From Deltaproteobacteria bacterium (GTDB lineage: Bacteria > Desulfobacterota > Desulfuromonadia > Desulfuromonadales > JAAYDE01): 64,000 nucleotides of DNA. The translations under genes and the position numbers were made by a program. The notes under the pieces were generated by a model. It saw only the letters and a program-made list of their open reading frames with translations. It searched no databases and was not told the DNA's origin. Below, piece by piece: positions 16,485 to 26,300 of this stretch (position 1 is the first letter of the stretch; each line of letters starts with the position of its first letter). The stretch spans positions 27,100 through 91,099 of the forward strand of contig JAFGRU010000036.1 in assembly GCA_016934985.1 (NCBI GenBank), in the 5' to 3' direction.

Positions 16485-17513
16485 TTAAACCCAAGTCTCC
16501 AAGACCCCTTTATCCTTTCCGGCGATACGTTTTAACAGGGAGTTTACTGGCGGCACTACTGCAGTTTCAAACGTCAGGCTCCGAAGGGGCAGAGCCGTCA
16601 AAACTTTCTTTAAATCATTTCCGCAAGCCTCTAAAAACATTTTCACGTCCTGCGAGCCGGAAACAAACTTCAAAAGCAGACCGTTATCGTGCTCCAAAAA
16701 ATCAATTTGCAGCTCCCCCAGGGAACTGGTTTCAAGAAACAGACTCAAACGCCATGGAGAATCCTCTTCGCCATTATTTTCGCCAGCCGATTTCTGAAAC
16801 ACCAAAAACCCTTTTTCCAGGAAAGGAAGCGGCAGGAATGTATAGCCGGCCTCGGTCGTTTTTCCTTCCTGTCCCGCCATATCACTTTTACCAAGCCCAT
16901 CGAAAACCGCTTCCAGCCTTTTGCCGAGATCTGAACCAGGCTCTTTCAATCCCGCCAGTAACTCTTGCAGGCAGGATTTTAAAGACCTCGCTTCGTAGTC
17001 CATCCCTTCCTCTTCATTGCCTGAAGAAAATTTCATTCCCAGCATGCGAAGGAGTTGCTCGACCTGCTCCACATCGAGATTTTCCGGACTATCTTGGAAA
17101 TTTCGAAACAAATCCAGGCTTTTGGCGATTTCAGAAGGCAGGGGATTGGTCAGCAGGTCGGGGCGGGAAAAAACGGTGGTCAGCAAACGCGGCAAGAGAT
17201 TTTTTTCCGCCAAAAGCGGCCAACAATTCCGTAGTGACTGTGAACGGTTTGACAGAATTTTCAGTTTGATCTGAGACGAATTTTCCGTAACTAAAAGGTT
17301 GAGAGTCTCCCCTTCGCGCAACGGAAACTGGGATTCCGCTCGGAACTGGAAATCACCCCACTTAAGCAAGGCATCACCCTGCCCGCCCCGGACCACTTCA
17401 ATATTAAGTATTTTGCCGGGGCTCATAGCCTTGAAAGCTGGATTATCCTGCCCTGGAGAAGACTGGACAGTTTTGGCGGGAATTGCTTCGGAAACTGGCT
17501 TTATGGTCAGCAT
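16485..17513 (-). CDS. FliK-like hook-length-control-domain protein (YlqG type)
   Basis: A 342-residue protein with weak similarity to FliK. The C-terminal part (about 220-330) has the layout of the Flg_hook domain, with LFLETSSLGELQIDFLEHDNGLLLKF recalling the LxPxxLGxL core. The middle is charged and variable. A classical fliK is at 49.9 kb, so this is a second copy. Its pairing with the FlhB C-domain protein suggests it contacts that small protein, as FliK contacts FlhB during substrate switching. That is inference from context. Start at the ATG at 17513, with a poor Shine-Dalgarno. Confidence 0.7.
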   Translation of the reverse strand: MLTIKPVSEAIPAKTVQSSPGQDNPAFKAMSPGKILNIEVVRGGQGDALLKWGDFQFRAESQFPLREGETLNLLVTENSSQIKLKILSNRSQSLRNCWPLLAEKNLLPRLLTTVFSRPDLLTNPLPSEIAKSLDLFRNFQDSPENLDVEQVEQLLRMLGMKFSSGNEEEGMDYEARSLKSCLQELLAGLKEPGSDLGKRLEAVFDGLGKSDMAGQEGKTTEAGYTFLPLPFLEKGFLVFQKSAGENNGEEDSPWRLSLFLETSSLGELQIDFLEHDNGLLLKFVSGSQDVKMFLEACGNDLKKVLTALPLRSLTFETAVVPPVNSLLKRIAGKDKGVLETWV

Positions 17514-17654
17514 TTTTCGTGGGACACCATTGGCTGGATTTTATTTAAGTTGCCGTTATTTTCCGTTTTGGCCAAACCAAGGAAATTACGGCTTAAAACA
17601 ACATGATTGCCACGAAAAACAGAACTAATACAACGTTCCTTTTACACCAGAATT

Positions 17655-18347
17655 TCAGCGGGATAACGTAGGAAGACTTTTCAGAAAGGAGAACCCTTCC
17701 GCCTTGGTTTTCATGTTTTGAAACTGTTGCACCATGCAAAATGCCGCAATTTTTTCCTCATCCTGAGGATCAACTTCCGTTATTTGGATGGAAACCTCAT
17801 GCACTTTGGATTCCTTGGCAACCGTTCTTAGAACCTGACCTTCAAACATCACTTTTTCCAGAACCGGCCCCAACAGATAGAGTTCAAGCCGGATATGCGC
17901 TCCCAGGGGAAACCCTCCATCGGACAAGAAGCGAATCCCGGTCTGACTAATATCCACTTTTTTCCTCAGAGGTTTGACCCACTCCTTGAAATCCAGCCCG
18001 TCGGAGAAACACCTGAGATAGACTTCGGCTTCCACACGCTGATGCCGACGGCCCTGCACATGGTGCTGGGAGTGCAAAATTTGCAGACGAAACAGGTTTG
18101 GGCTCAAACGGTTTTCAACTCGGGCTTGGATGGAAACCAGGTGTATTCCCGAATTGACTGTAACAACCCAATCATCAGCAATAAAATCATCCGGCAGTTT
18201 TTTCCCCGGGAATTCAGCCTCAATGTAGGGATAATTAAACCCCTGCAAACGGGCGAAAAAAGTTAAAGCCAACCCTTCGTTAGAAGGAATTGATATTTTA
18301 GCCAGCAATCCCGATGCAAGGCTTTTCTCAATCGGGTTAAAAGGCAT
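17655..18347 (-). CDS. PilZ-domain protein, second of a tandem pair
   Basis: A 230-residue protein with an N-terminal YcgR-N-like half and a C-terminal PilZ domain (about 100-215). The c-di-GMP motifs are visible as RRHQR (RxxxR) and DISQTGIRF (D/NxSxxG). Such proteins slow or divert the flagellar motor, or act on secretion, when c-di-GMP is high. ATG at 18347 is chosen over an upstream start because GGAGGAG lies right before it. It follows a paralogue 78 bases upstream and closes a run of filament genes. Target unknown. Confidence 0.85.
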   Translation of the reverse strand: MPFNPIEKSLASGLLAKISIPSNEGLALTFFARLQGFNYPYIEAEFPGKKLPDDFIADDWVVTVNSGIHLVSIQARVENRLSPNLFRLQILHSQHHVQGRRHQRVEAEVYLRCFSDGLDFKEWVKPLRKKVDISQTGIRFLSDGGFPLGAHIRLELYLLGPVLEKVMFEGQVLRTVAKESKVHEVSIQITEVDPQDEEKIAAFCMVQQFQNMKTKAEGFSFLKSLPTLSR

Positions 18348-18425
18348 GTCTCCTCCCAAAACAGAGCCTGACAAAATATCTGCAAAAATAATCAACGAGC
18401 AATTTTAACAGGCTGCCAATTTAAA

Positions 18426-19091
18426 TCAGAGGGAATCGGCGATTCTGACTTTGGTACGAAGCTCCTCCCTCTGGACAGCCATGCAAAACGCGATGATTTT
18501 CTCTCGGCCCTTGGGCTCCATTTCAATAAATTTGACTGCAATATGCTTATTACGGTGAAAATTTCTGGTTCTGACAATCTCGCCGATACAATCGACTTCA
18601 ATTTCAATGGGGGAGTCAAAAAAAAGGGTCATTCTAACTTTTTGACGAAGGCTGAATGCATTATTAACCGGGAAGCGAACACCGCCTCCACTAATATTAA
18701 TTTCACCATTAAACACATGAAAAGAGGTATCATTTTTCGAAATTATCTGGTATTCTACCCGGCCAAAGGCATCGACCCGGTAGTAATCCCGGACATGCTG
18801 AAAAATCTTGTTCTTTTTTACTGATAATGCGAGCTTTTCCGGAGAAACAACCTGGTTGATCTGAGAATTGATCAAATGGGCTTCGCCATTAGATTGATAA
18901 AAAACCTTACAGGTTTTTTCCAAATCCAGACGACTGGCGGGAAGTTGGCCCGGCAGGAACGTGGCCTCAAAATTGGGGGGAGTGGTCATATGAATGACAC
19001 AGTCGAGCTCCACCATCTCGTCGCCCTCGACGGGAAGGGATATTTTTGCGACTGTAAAATTTTTTATCGTTTCTTTCGCCTGCATGAGCAT
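18426..19091 (-). CDS. PilZ-domain protein, first of a tandem pair
   Basis: A 221-residue paralogue of the next gene with the same two-part layout. The PilZ motifs are RDYYR (RxxxR) at about 100-104 and NISGGGVRF (NxSxxG). The two proteins also share the end motif, ending in an IAFCM-type helix, which points to duplication. It lies 30 bases after the FliT-like gene and is probably co-transcribed with fliD and fliS. It may be a flagellar brake or couple c-di-GMP to filament export. The start could also be two codons downstream. Confidence 0.85.
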   Translation of the reverse strand: MLMQAKETIKNFTVAKISLPVEGDEMVELDCVIHMTTPPNFEATFLPGQLPASRLDLEKTCKVFYQSNGEAHLINSQINQVVSPEKLALSVKKNKIFQHVRDYYRVDAFGRVEYQIISKNDTSFHVFNGEINISGGGVRFPVNNAFSLRQKVRMTLFFDSPIEIEVDCIGEIVRTRNFHRNKHIAVKFIEMEPKGREKIIAFCMAVQREELRTKVRIADSL

Positions 19092-19121
19092 TGATGGTTG
19101 TGGGAAATTCTTCCCGAAAAA

Positions 19122-19538
19122 TCATACGGTTTGCTCAAAAGATCGCCCGGTTGTCCGACTTTTTTTGAAATATCCCCCTGCGGCTTGTCGAAAACTTTTG
19201 CTTTTTGCGAGGTCATCCGCAAGCATGGTTAACATACGGGATATAACTATTTTATTCTTTTCCAGAAGAGCAAGAACATTACGTACAGTGTCAGCTCGTT
19301 CCTGAAGAAGTCCCCGACAGTCTGCGGAAAGTGGAGTCGACTCCTGCAGCTTTACAATCTCCAGGTCCAAACCACGGATTTCATTTTGCAATTTCCGAGC
19401 CGCGAGAAGATATTCGGAAATTTTGGCCGCATTCCAACAGTTCAGGTTGGCATCCATGTCGCGGGACAAAGCCAGAAACCGTTTGTAAAGTGCGCCGGAC
19501 TCTTCCAGTTTCTTACGAAAAATATCGGCGGTTTTCAT
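19122..19538 (-). CDS. Small helical protein in the FliT position
   Basis: A 138-residue, wholly helical, charged protein following fliS. Position, size and helix pattern match FliT, the export chaperone of the cap protein FliD, but sequence similarity is too weak to prove it. It has heptad-like segments around 10-60 and 75-110 and a basic tail. ATG at 19538 is preferred over a TTG nine bases upstream. The closest alternative is an uncharacterised flagellar helper. Confidence 0.6.
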   Translation of the reverse strand: MKTADIFRKKLEESGALYKRFLALSRDMDANLNCWNAAKISEYLLAARKLQNEIRGLDLEIVKLQESTPLSADCRGLLQERADTVRNVLALLEKNKIVISRMLTMLADDLAKSKSFRQAAGGYFKKSRTTGRSFEQTV

Positions 19539-19581
19539 CCCTTCCAAATCCTTTCACCGGCGGGAGAGGAACCTGTGTGAA

Positions 19582-20037
19582 TCATAAAGCGGCGGAAAGC
19601 CTCTTGTAGCCGTCAGGAGAACCGGCATCGTACCCTTGTTCTTCTCCGTTCGCAGCCTGGCCTTCGTCCTTGACTATCTGAATCGCCTCGGCCCAGGTGG
19701 CGCGCAGGGTTTTCAGAAGATTCTCCACCGTTTCCAAGGGTTTCGCATCGACATTGCGGTTCGCTTCGATGAGACTGCGAATCATGAAATTGTAAAGCGC
19801 ATCCAGGTTCTCGGCTACCTCCCCGCCAATACTGTGGTCGAGACTATTGGAAAGTTCCGAAATGATCGCCATTGCCCGGCTGATCGGTTCCAGTCTTCCC
19901 AGCCGGTCTCCGTTTTCAATGGCCTGCCGGGCCTGCCCCACGAAGCGGATTGCTCCATCGTATAACATAATCAGGATTTGCTCCCGTGAAGCTGTCTGGA
20001 CCTGATTTTGTTGGTATTGATGCATATATGGATTCAT
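19582..20037 (-). CDS. fliS: Flagellin export chaperone FliS
   Basis: A 151-residue protein that binds the C-terminal tail of flagellin in the cytoplasm and prevents early polymerisation. It shows the family start (MNPYMHQYQQNQVQTASREQILIMLYDGAIRF) and four-helix pattern. ATG at 20037 starts this motif and has GGCGGGAA upstream. The frame also runs 15 codons upstream into fliD, but that part is not conserved. It lies directly after fliD, as in most bacteria. Confidence 0.95.
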   Translation of the reverse strand: MNPYMHQYQQNQVQTASREQILIMLYDGAIRFVGQARQAIENGDRLGRLEPISRAMAIISELSNSLDHSIGGEVAENLDALYNFMIRSLIEANRNVDAKPLETVENLLKTLRATWAEAIQIVKDEGQAANGEEQGYDAGSPDGYKRLSAAL

Positions 20038-20050
20038 TATTTTTCCCGCC

Positions 20051-21400
20051 TTAATCTTTGTTGAAGTTCCACAAGTTTTCAAGCGCTGCCAACTGCTTCG
20101 TCAAGTAATCACCCGTCGCATTCAACTCACTGACAAGCAACTCAAGAGCGGTAAACTGGCTTATAAGATTCTGCTCCCGTTTTTCCAGGCGCATTTCCGT
20201 CATTTCAATGCGTTTATCTATCCGACGGATATTGCTATCGATACTCTCTTTTCTTCCGGCCAGGAAACCATCGCTGGAATCGGTCAAATTTTCCAGATAG
20301 CTCGTAAAACGGGCGCCGATACCTCCTTCCTCCCCCTCACCAGCGAAAAGCTTTGCGATACTTTCAAAATCATCATTGACTGCTTGGGAAAGGGTCTCTT
20401 CATTCAAAACAAGAGTTCCGTCCCGCTGGGTTTCGAGACCCAATTCTGAAAGGCTGGAAAAATTCCCCGAATTAGGGACCTGCCCGGAAATCATGTTTTG
20501 AAGACGCCTTTTAATACTGTTTAGCCCCGTATCATAGCCCAAAGCACCATCGGAGGAGTCACTTATCGCTGTAATTACGGCATTATAGCCTGATATAAAA
20601 GAAGAAATTTTCTGCGTGATACTGGTCTTATCCAATGAGACGCTGAGGTTGGTTCGGACACCCTCTCCGGCCTCGATCAGGTCAAGAGTAACCCCGGGTA
20701 CGGCCTCGTCCAAAGTATTGCTATCGGCGTAGATGTCCACGTTGTCTACCAGGATATGAGCCTGGGACGCAGCCTGGGTGGTGGCAAACTCCGGAATCTC
20801 ATAGGTACCCCCGACAAGTCCGGAGGCCTCCAGGGAAAAATCCGTGGCGACATTGTCGGCGGTCAGAACCAGACGGTAGGGGGAATCCGTGCCATCATTG
20901 ATAATTGATGCGGTAACACCCGACCCTGAGGCATTGATTGCCTCCATGATACCTCCCAGAGAATTGTTCTCGGCACTAATCTCAATGGTCACCGGATCAT
21001 TTTCGCCCACGGTCAAGGTCAAATTTCCGATGCCGAATTCCTGGGCCGTTTTGTCAGCGTAACCCTGGGAGACATCTTTCTGGACCCGCGCGAGAGAGAC
21101 TACCTCAACCTGGTAGCTGGCAGGAAGCGCGTCGGCCGAAGCGCTGGCAGAAAAGTAGTCCTGGTTACTCTGGGATACTTTTTTGGCACCAATATCCTCG
21201 CTGGAACCAATATCCTCCGCTTTTATCAGAAAGCTGTTGAATTTAGCATCGAGCGTCTGAAGAGCCGACAGGCGGTTGTTAAGCCAAGTCTTGTCGTTTT
21301 CCATAAGAGTGAGGGGTTGCCTTTCAACCGTCATCAACTCTTCTATCAAGGACGCTGTATCAAGGCCAGTCGCTAGACCGCCAAAACTGATAGTTGACAT
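20051..21400 (-). CDS. fliD: Flagellar filament cap protein FliD
   Basis: A 449-residue hook-associated protein 2 that caps the growing filament and folds incoming flagellin. The N-terminal helix MSTISFGGLATGLDTASLIEELM is the FliD signature. The C-terminal FliD domain (about 230-440) ends in coiled-coil helices. A GGGAG Shine-Dalgarno precedes the ATG. It lies between flaG and fliS and fits the late, sigma-28-dependent class, although no sigma-28 site was found right before flaG. Confidence 0.95.
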   Translation of the reverse strand: MSTISFGGLATGLDTASLIEELMTVERQPLTLMENDKTWLNNRLSALQTLDAKFNSFLIKAEDIGSSEDIGAKKVSQSNQDYFSASASADALPASYQVEVVSLARVQKDVSQGYADKTAQEFGIGNLTLTVGENDPVTIEISAENNSLGGIMEAINASGSGVTASIINDGTDSPYRLVLTADNVATDFSLEASGLVGGTYEIPEFATTQAASQAHILVDNVDIYADSNTLDEAVPGVTLDLIEAGEGVRTNLSVSLDKTSITQKISSFISGYNAVITAISDSSDGALGYDTGLNSIKRRLQNMISGQVPNSGNFSSLSELGLETQRDGTLVLNEETLSQAVNDDFESIAKLFAGEGEEGGIGARFTSYLENLTDSSDGFLAGRKESIDSNIRRIDKRIEMTEMRLEKREQNLISQFTALELLVSELNATGDYLTKQLAALENLWNFNKD

Positions 21401-21418
21401 CTTACTCCCGCCTCTTGA

Positions 21419-21769
21419 TTAACTTTCCGTGTCGACAATATTGCCACGCCACTCATCAAGGCGCTGACTCACCTCCAGCAACTCTTCCGGAGGGAACTGT
21501 CTTTTTACTTCTCCGGTCTCCTGATCGACCAGACGGACGACCATCGTCTCGGTATCCTTGTCCTTTTCAAAACGAATGCTATAAGTTCCGTCCTCGGTAA
21601 TTTTCTTAATCCGACTTAAAATTTCCTCGGTCGGCTGCTTTTTGGCGGCTTTCTCTGAATCTTGTACCGAATCAGATAACTTTTGATTGCGCTCCACCTC
21701 TTCCACGGCAGAAAATGTTTTCTGGGAGGACGAGAAGGAGTCAAATGCGTTTATTCCATCGACTTTCAT
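21419..21769 (-). CDS. flaG: FlaG family protein
   Basis: A 116-residue protein with a variable N-terminus and a conserved C-terminal FlaG domain (about 65-112, FEKDKDTETMVVRLVDQETGEVKRQFPPEELLE). FlaG affects filament length in several bacteria. It starts the flaG-fliD-fliS set 44 bases beyond the fliC terminator, so it is probably expressed by read-through or from an unrecognised promoter. Confidence 0.9.
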   Translation of the reverse strand: MKVDGINAFDSFSSSQKTFSAVEEVERNQKLSDSVQDSEKAAKKQPTEEILSRIKKITEDGTYSIRFEKDKDTETMVVRLVDQETGEVKRQFPPEELLEVSQRLDEWRGNIVDTES

Positions 21770-21812
21770 GGCTTTGCTCCTTTTCTTTTAGTCGTCAAAA
21801 ACTGAATTGAAA

Positions 21813-21843
21813 AGGTGGAGGCCGGTTGCCCGGTCCTCCACCT
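21813..21843 (-). terminator. Intrinsic terminator of fliC
   Basis: AGGTGGAGGCCGG (21813-21825) pairs with CCGG and CCTCCACCT (21830-21843) with a single bulged T and a 4-base loop. On the minus strand the stem is followed by TTTTC. It sits between the fliC stop and flaG, the expected place for ending an abundant flagellin message while letting some read-through pass. Confidence 0.75.
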
Positions 21844-21863
21844 GATCATTCAGTCACCCGGTA

Positions 21864-23078
21864 TTAACCACCGAGGAGGGAAAGTGCCAGCTGAGGTACC
21901 TGGTTGGCCTGGGCGAGAATGGAAACGCCGGCCTGCTGCAGGATATTCTGCTTGGTCATTTCCGAGGTTTCCTGGGCGATGTCCGCATCAAGGATCCGGC
22001 TGCGAGCAGCGCTCAGGTTCTCGGCAACGTTGTTGAGGTTGGCGATGGTGGACTCGAAACGGTTCTGGACCGCACCGAGGCCGCCGCGGATTTCGTCGAT
22101 CTGCTCCAGAGCCAAATCGACACTGGCGATGGCAACTGACGCATCGTCACGACTGGCAACGGATACGTTCCCCATGAGTGCCGTACCGGAAGATGCAACG
22201 GCTGCCGCAGCGTCAACACCGCCAGCCAGGGTAAAGGCTGCTTCGGCTGCAGCAGCATCAGTGGTACCGACGGCATCAACCAGGGCAGCAGCATCAGTAT
22301 TGCCATTAATCAGAGCAGCAATATCAGCCGTAGTCAAAGCGGCGATATCGGATGCGGCATCAGCTCCAACGGTAATGGTAGTTCCCGATACGGAAACTTC
22401 TCCAGTTGTGGCGGAACTGCCGTCGGCAACAATTTCAATTGAAATGGCATTACCAGCGGTACCTGCGGTGTCAGCAGTAAAGGTCAGGGTGGTGTTCGTT
22501 GCGCCCGCGCCGGTAGCAGCTACCTCGGCCACTGCAGCGGTCCCGGCAACATAGGCATCAACGCCGAGAGCCGAAGTTCTGGCATCGTCGATACTGAAGC
22601 TGATGGTCTGGTCGGCACCGGCGTTAGCCCCAACCTGGAAGGTAGCATCAGTCATGGTACCGTCGAGAAGGGTTTTGCCGTTGAACTGGGTGGTGCTGGC
22701 AATACGGTCCATCTCGGAGATCAGCTGGGATACTTCAGCCTGCAGGGAGGTACGGTCGGAGTCGCTGTTGGTGTCGTTGGCCGACTGAACAGCCAGTTCA
22801 CGGATGCGTTGCAGGATGTTGGTACTTTCCTGCAGGGCGCCTTCAGCGGTCTGCGCCAGGGAGATACCGTCGTTGGCATTACGGGACGCCTGATTCAAGC
22901 CACGAATCTGAGCGGTCATACGGTCGGAGATCGCCAGACCTGCGGCGTCATCCTTGGCGCTGTTGATACGAAGACCGGAAGAAAGGCGCTGCATCGATTT
23001 GGAAAGAGCGCTTTGAGATGTACCCAGGTTACGCTGGGCGTTAAGGGACATTACGTTGGTGTTAATTGTGATTGCCAT
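21864..23078 (-). CDS. fliC: Flagellin
   Basis: The 404-residue filament subunit. The N-terminal D0/D1 part has the family sequence [17 protein letters not shown] and [19 protein letters not shown]; the C-terminal part ends [12 protein letters not shown]. The middle (about 170-300) is a variable domain very rich in Ala, Thr, Ser and Gly, which is exposed on the filament and is a likely glycosylation region. It has its own sigma-28 promoter, a long leader with CsrA-type sites and a strong terminator. The upstream neighbour is an O-GlcNAc-transferase-like enzyme. Confidence 0.97.
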   Translation of the reverse strand: MAITINTNVMSLNAQRNLGTSQSALSKSMQRLSSGLRINSAKDDAAGLAISDRMTAQIRGLNQASRNANDGISLAQTAEGALQESTNILQRIRELAVQSANDTNSDSDRTSLQAEVSQLISEMDRIASTTQFNGKTLLDGTMTDATFQVGANAGADQTISFSIDDARTSALGVDAYVAGTAAVAEVAATGAGATNTTLTFTADTAGTAGNAISIEIVADGSSATTGEVSVSGTTITVGADAASDIAALTTADIAALINGNTDAAALVDAVGTTDAAAAEAAFTLAGGVDAAAAVASSGTALMGNVSVASRDDASVAIASVDLALEQIDEIRGGLGAVQNRFESTIANLNNVAENLSAARSRILDADIAQETSEMTKQNILQQAGVSILAQANQVPQLALSLLGG

Positions 23079-23084
23079 GATTTT

Positions 23085-23119
23085 CCTCCATGAGTTGTTT
23101 GTTCAGGCTTCCTTGCCTG
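23085..23119 (-). promoter_or_regulatory. CsrA-type binding sites in the fliC leader
   Basis: On the minus strand, CAGGC and GCCTG (23104-23119) form a 5-bp hairpin whose loop AAGGAA shows GGA, the classic high-affinity CsrA site. About 20 bases on, the Shine-Dalgarno GGAGG (23085-23089) gives a second GGA six bases before the ATG. Two GGA sites at this spacing allow one CsrA dimer to bridge and block ribosome entry. csrA and fliW lie 4 kb upstream. Confidence 0.65.
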
Positions 23120-23223
23120 GTTAGAAAGTTTTTTAAACGATGCTTCTTTTGCTTCTTTTAAAAATCAATTTTTTTATACCTGGTGACACTCACCTCCCTT
23201 CAAAAAATTTCCCTTTGGTTTAC

Positions 23224-23250
23224 TTTTCGACCGGGCACCAGAAAACTTTA
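23224..23250 (-). promoter_or_regulatory. Sigma-28 (FliA) promoter of fliC
   Basis: On the minus strand TAAAGTTT (23243-23250) is a perfect -35 element, followed after 11 bases by GTCGAAAA (23224-23231), which matches 6 of 8 positions of GCCGATAA. The start is expected near 23217, giving a leader of about 140 bases. Confidence 0.85.
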
Positions 23251-23326
23251 GATAAATTTTTCATTTTTGACTGGTGGTGAAAACACAGATCGAAAAAACA
23301 TAAAAAGCTATTTATTATCTCCCGAC

Positions 23327-26300
23327 TTAAGTTACAGCCAACCTGTTGCTCCTGACAAAATGCTCGGCAGCTAAAATCCGAAGATCATCCTCATACCGGA
23401 GAGACTTACTTGCAATGGCCCATAGATCGAAAGTTTCTGGACACGCCATGGTTGCAACGGCCATAAATCCTGCTTTTTTCAGTGTATTGCTCAAAACCTT
23501 TTCGGTGAAACCACAGCGATGGGCCATGAAAATATTGCCCCTGGCCATTGACGCACGGTGCCCATATAGAATGTCAAGAGGTGCGATAGGGCCCGCAGCT
23601 GATTGATAGGCAGGATCACAAAGTTTGTCTTCAGCCACCAGGGCACACACGGACTTGAGATCAGGGCAAGTAATCACTGTAAAACCGTCATCCTTCAATA
23701 CGCGCAAAAACTCTTTGAGCGCCAGCGGGACATCATGTGGGTAAAGGTGCTCAATGTTGTGGCTGGAAAAGATGGCGTCGACCGAAGCATCGGCAACCCT
23801 TGACATGTCCGTCATAGTGCCGACGATATCCGGGTTGACCGCCTCGTTGATGTCGAGGCGCAATTCGCACCATTGGTCAGTATTAAAACCTTTAGTAGTG
23901 GCATCCTTGCGTTGGGGGCCGCAACCAACATGAAGGAAGGTTTTGGGCGCTTTTGCCTTCCCCAATGGCGCTTCTTTCTTCGGCCTCTTGCTGTTAGGGT
24001 CCAAACAGCTCTGCGGTGGTTCTTTTTTCCGCCACATTGCCCATAAAGCATCCTCAAAGTTGTGAGCGAATCTCGAAGCATCGAAAAGCGGCGATTCGAG
24101 CACCTGCGACCTCAGTTCTGCCCTCAGGAATGCCAACTTTTGCAGTTCGCTTGCCTTGGCAACAGCCTTGTCAATATATTCCGCTTCGCTGGCTGCAATC
24201 CAATCTTCCAATCCCGCTGCTGTAAGAAGGCTCGCGCCCTGCCGCGACAGGAGGGTGTCGCCCGCCAGGGTGAGTGTCGGGACGCCCATCCACAATGCTT
24301 CACAGGTTGTAGTGCCTCCCGGGTATGGAAAGGTGTCGAGAATCATGTCGGCCTCAGCATGAGATGCCAGATAGTCGGCTCGGGACATGGAGCCATGCAA
24401 TTTTACTCGCGCCGGATCTATGCCAACTCGCTGCAAGCGTTCGAAGGTTTGTGCAACAACTTCCTGGTCGTTAAACTGAGCGCATTGCCAACGCAACCGT
24501 GCAGTGGGCAATGCGTTTAAAACAGCGTTCCAGGTTCCCAGCACCGCATCCCCGACCTTGGTCAGCATCTGAAAACAGCCGAAGGTAATATAACCATTCT
24601 CCAGTGCGGGCAAAGGGGCAACGGGCAGATCAAGCTCCGGCGCACTGAAACACAGACGGGTATCAGGCAAGTACCATAAGGTTTCGGTGAAATTAGCTCG
24701 CTGGGTTTCGGGCACCCCCACCTCGTCCGCCAGAAAATAATCGATTTCAGGCAGCCCGGTAGTGGCGAAATATCCGAGCCAGGAAGCCTGCACCGGAGCT
24801 GGTTTCCACGCAAACATCGGCAGACGGTTGTGGGAGGTGTGCCCTGAAAGATCAATAAGGATATGAACTCCATCCTTATGAACCATGTGTGCAGCCGCTT
24901 CATCAGACAACCCGTACAGGGGTGCCCAGGCATCGAAATACGGCTTGATGCGGGCGGTCAGGCCATCGGCCTTGGGCTTGGTGGGATAGGCAACCAACTC
25001 CACACGATCACGATTGAATACCCCGAGCAGACTTTCCAGAAAAAAACCCACCGGATGGTTATACAGATCACCCGATACGAAACCTATCCGCAAACGTTGG
25101 GGCTGGGGCTCACAGTGCCATTTGGAAAATGGGGTTTTGACTTTTCTGCCCACCATGCGCCCAAATTTTCGTGCTTCCTCAAGATGAGACGTCTTGGGAG
25201 GAGTAGAGGTGTAATTCATCGTGAACAGCAGGTGGCTGTTTTTCTCGGGGCAGTCAGGGTCAAGTTTCAGCGCCCGGCGTTGACTGGCAATCGCTTCCTC
25301 AAGGCGCCCCTGATAACGAAGGCTGACACCCAGATTGATATGGGCCAATGCCGAATCAGGTTGGATTTTCAGAGCATGCCGATAGCAGTCCTCCGCTTCG
25401 ATGATTCGTCTCTGATCCAGAAGATTGGCGCCGAGGTTATTATAGATTGCGGCATTGGGTCCGCTCTTCAGCGCACGGCGAAAGCATGTTTCAGACTCTT
25501 GGAGACGCCCTTGACCTCGATAAAGGTTCCCCAAATTGCTGAGCGCCGCCGGGAAATCAGGCCGCAGATCCAATGCCCTGCAAAATAGTTTTCCTGCTTC
25601 ATCAAGACGAACCTTTTTTTGCATGAGAACACCCAGTACGTTATGTACATCGGGATCTTCCGGCAATAATTCCAAAGCCTTCTGCATAGGTTGCAAGGCA
25701 TCATCAATCCGTTCCTGCTGCTCCAATATCTGGCCCAAGACTTTCCAGCCTAATCCATGACCCGGATAACGCACCGTCAAATCTTTAGCAAAGGTTATTG
25801 CTGCTGATGTCTGCCCTTTACTTTGTAGACGCTCAAGCTTGTTAATTTCTTGAGAACTGGGGCCTTGTCCTTTTCCAACGGCACTTTCCCCGCCAGACAA
25901 AACCGATAAGTGAGATTTTTGCGTTGCGAAAGATTGTGTTTTAGCTTGAATACAACTTGCTAGTTCATCTACAGTAACCCCTTGCAAACCATGATTCCGC
26001 CCCAAATCCAACATTTGTGAAGCGCTTTCTATTTGGTCCGACTGAATTAGGGCACTGATGTAACTCAACCAATAGTGCTCACATTCAGGTTTTTCTTTAA
26101 GGGCATTATGCAAAAAGGAAAGACCTGTCCCCACCTTATCCTGCTCTAACAAAACCCCAAAGTTGTGATTGGCATCAGGGTGATTCGGCAGCACTTCGAG
26201 GATACCGCGATAAAGCTCTTCTGCCTCGTTGATTTCTCCGGACAATTGATGTTGTTCTGCTTGTTGCAAAGCCTGAACAACGGTTTGCTCAAGTTCCTGG

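Noticed and set aside
22200..22560. Long plus-strand frame (21904-22554) opposite fliC
   Set aside because: It is the antisense of an Ala/Thr-rich coding region, which naturally lacks stops; no start signals or motifs.
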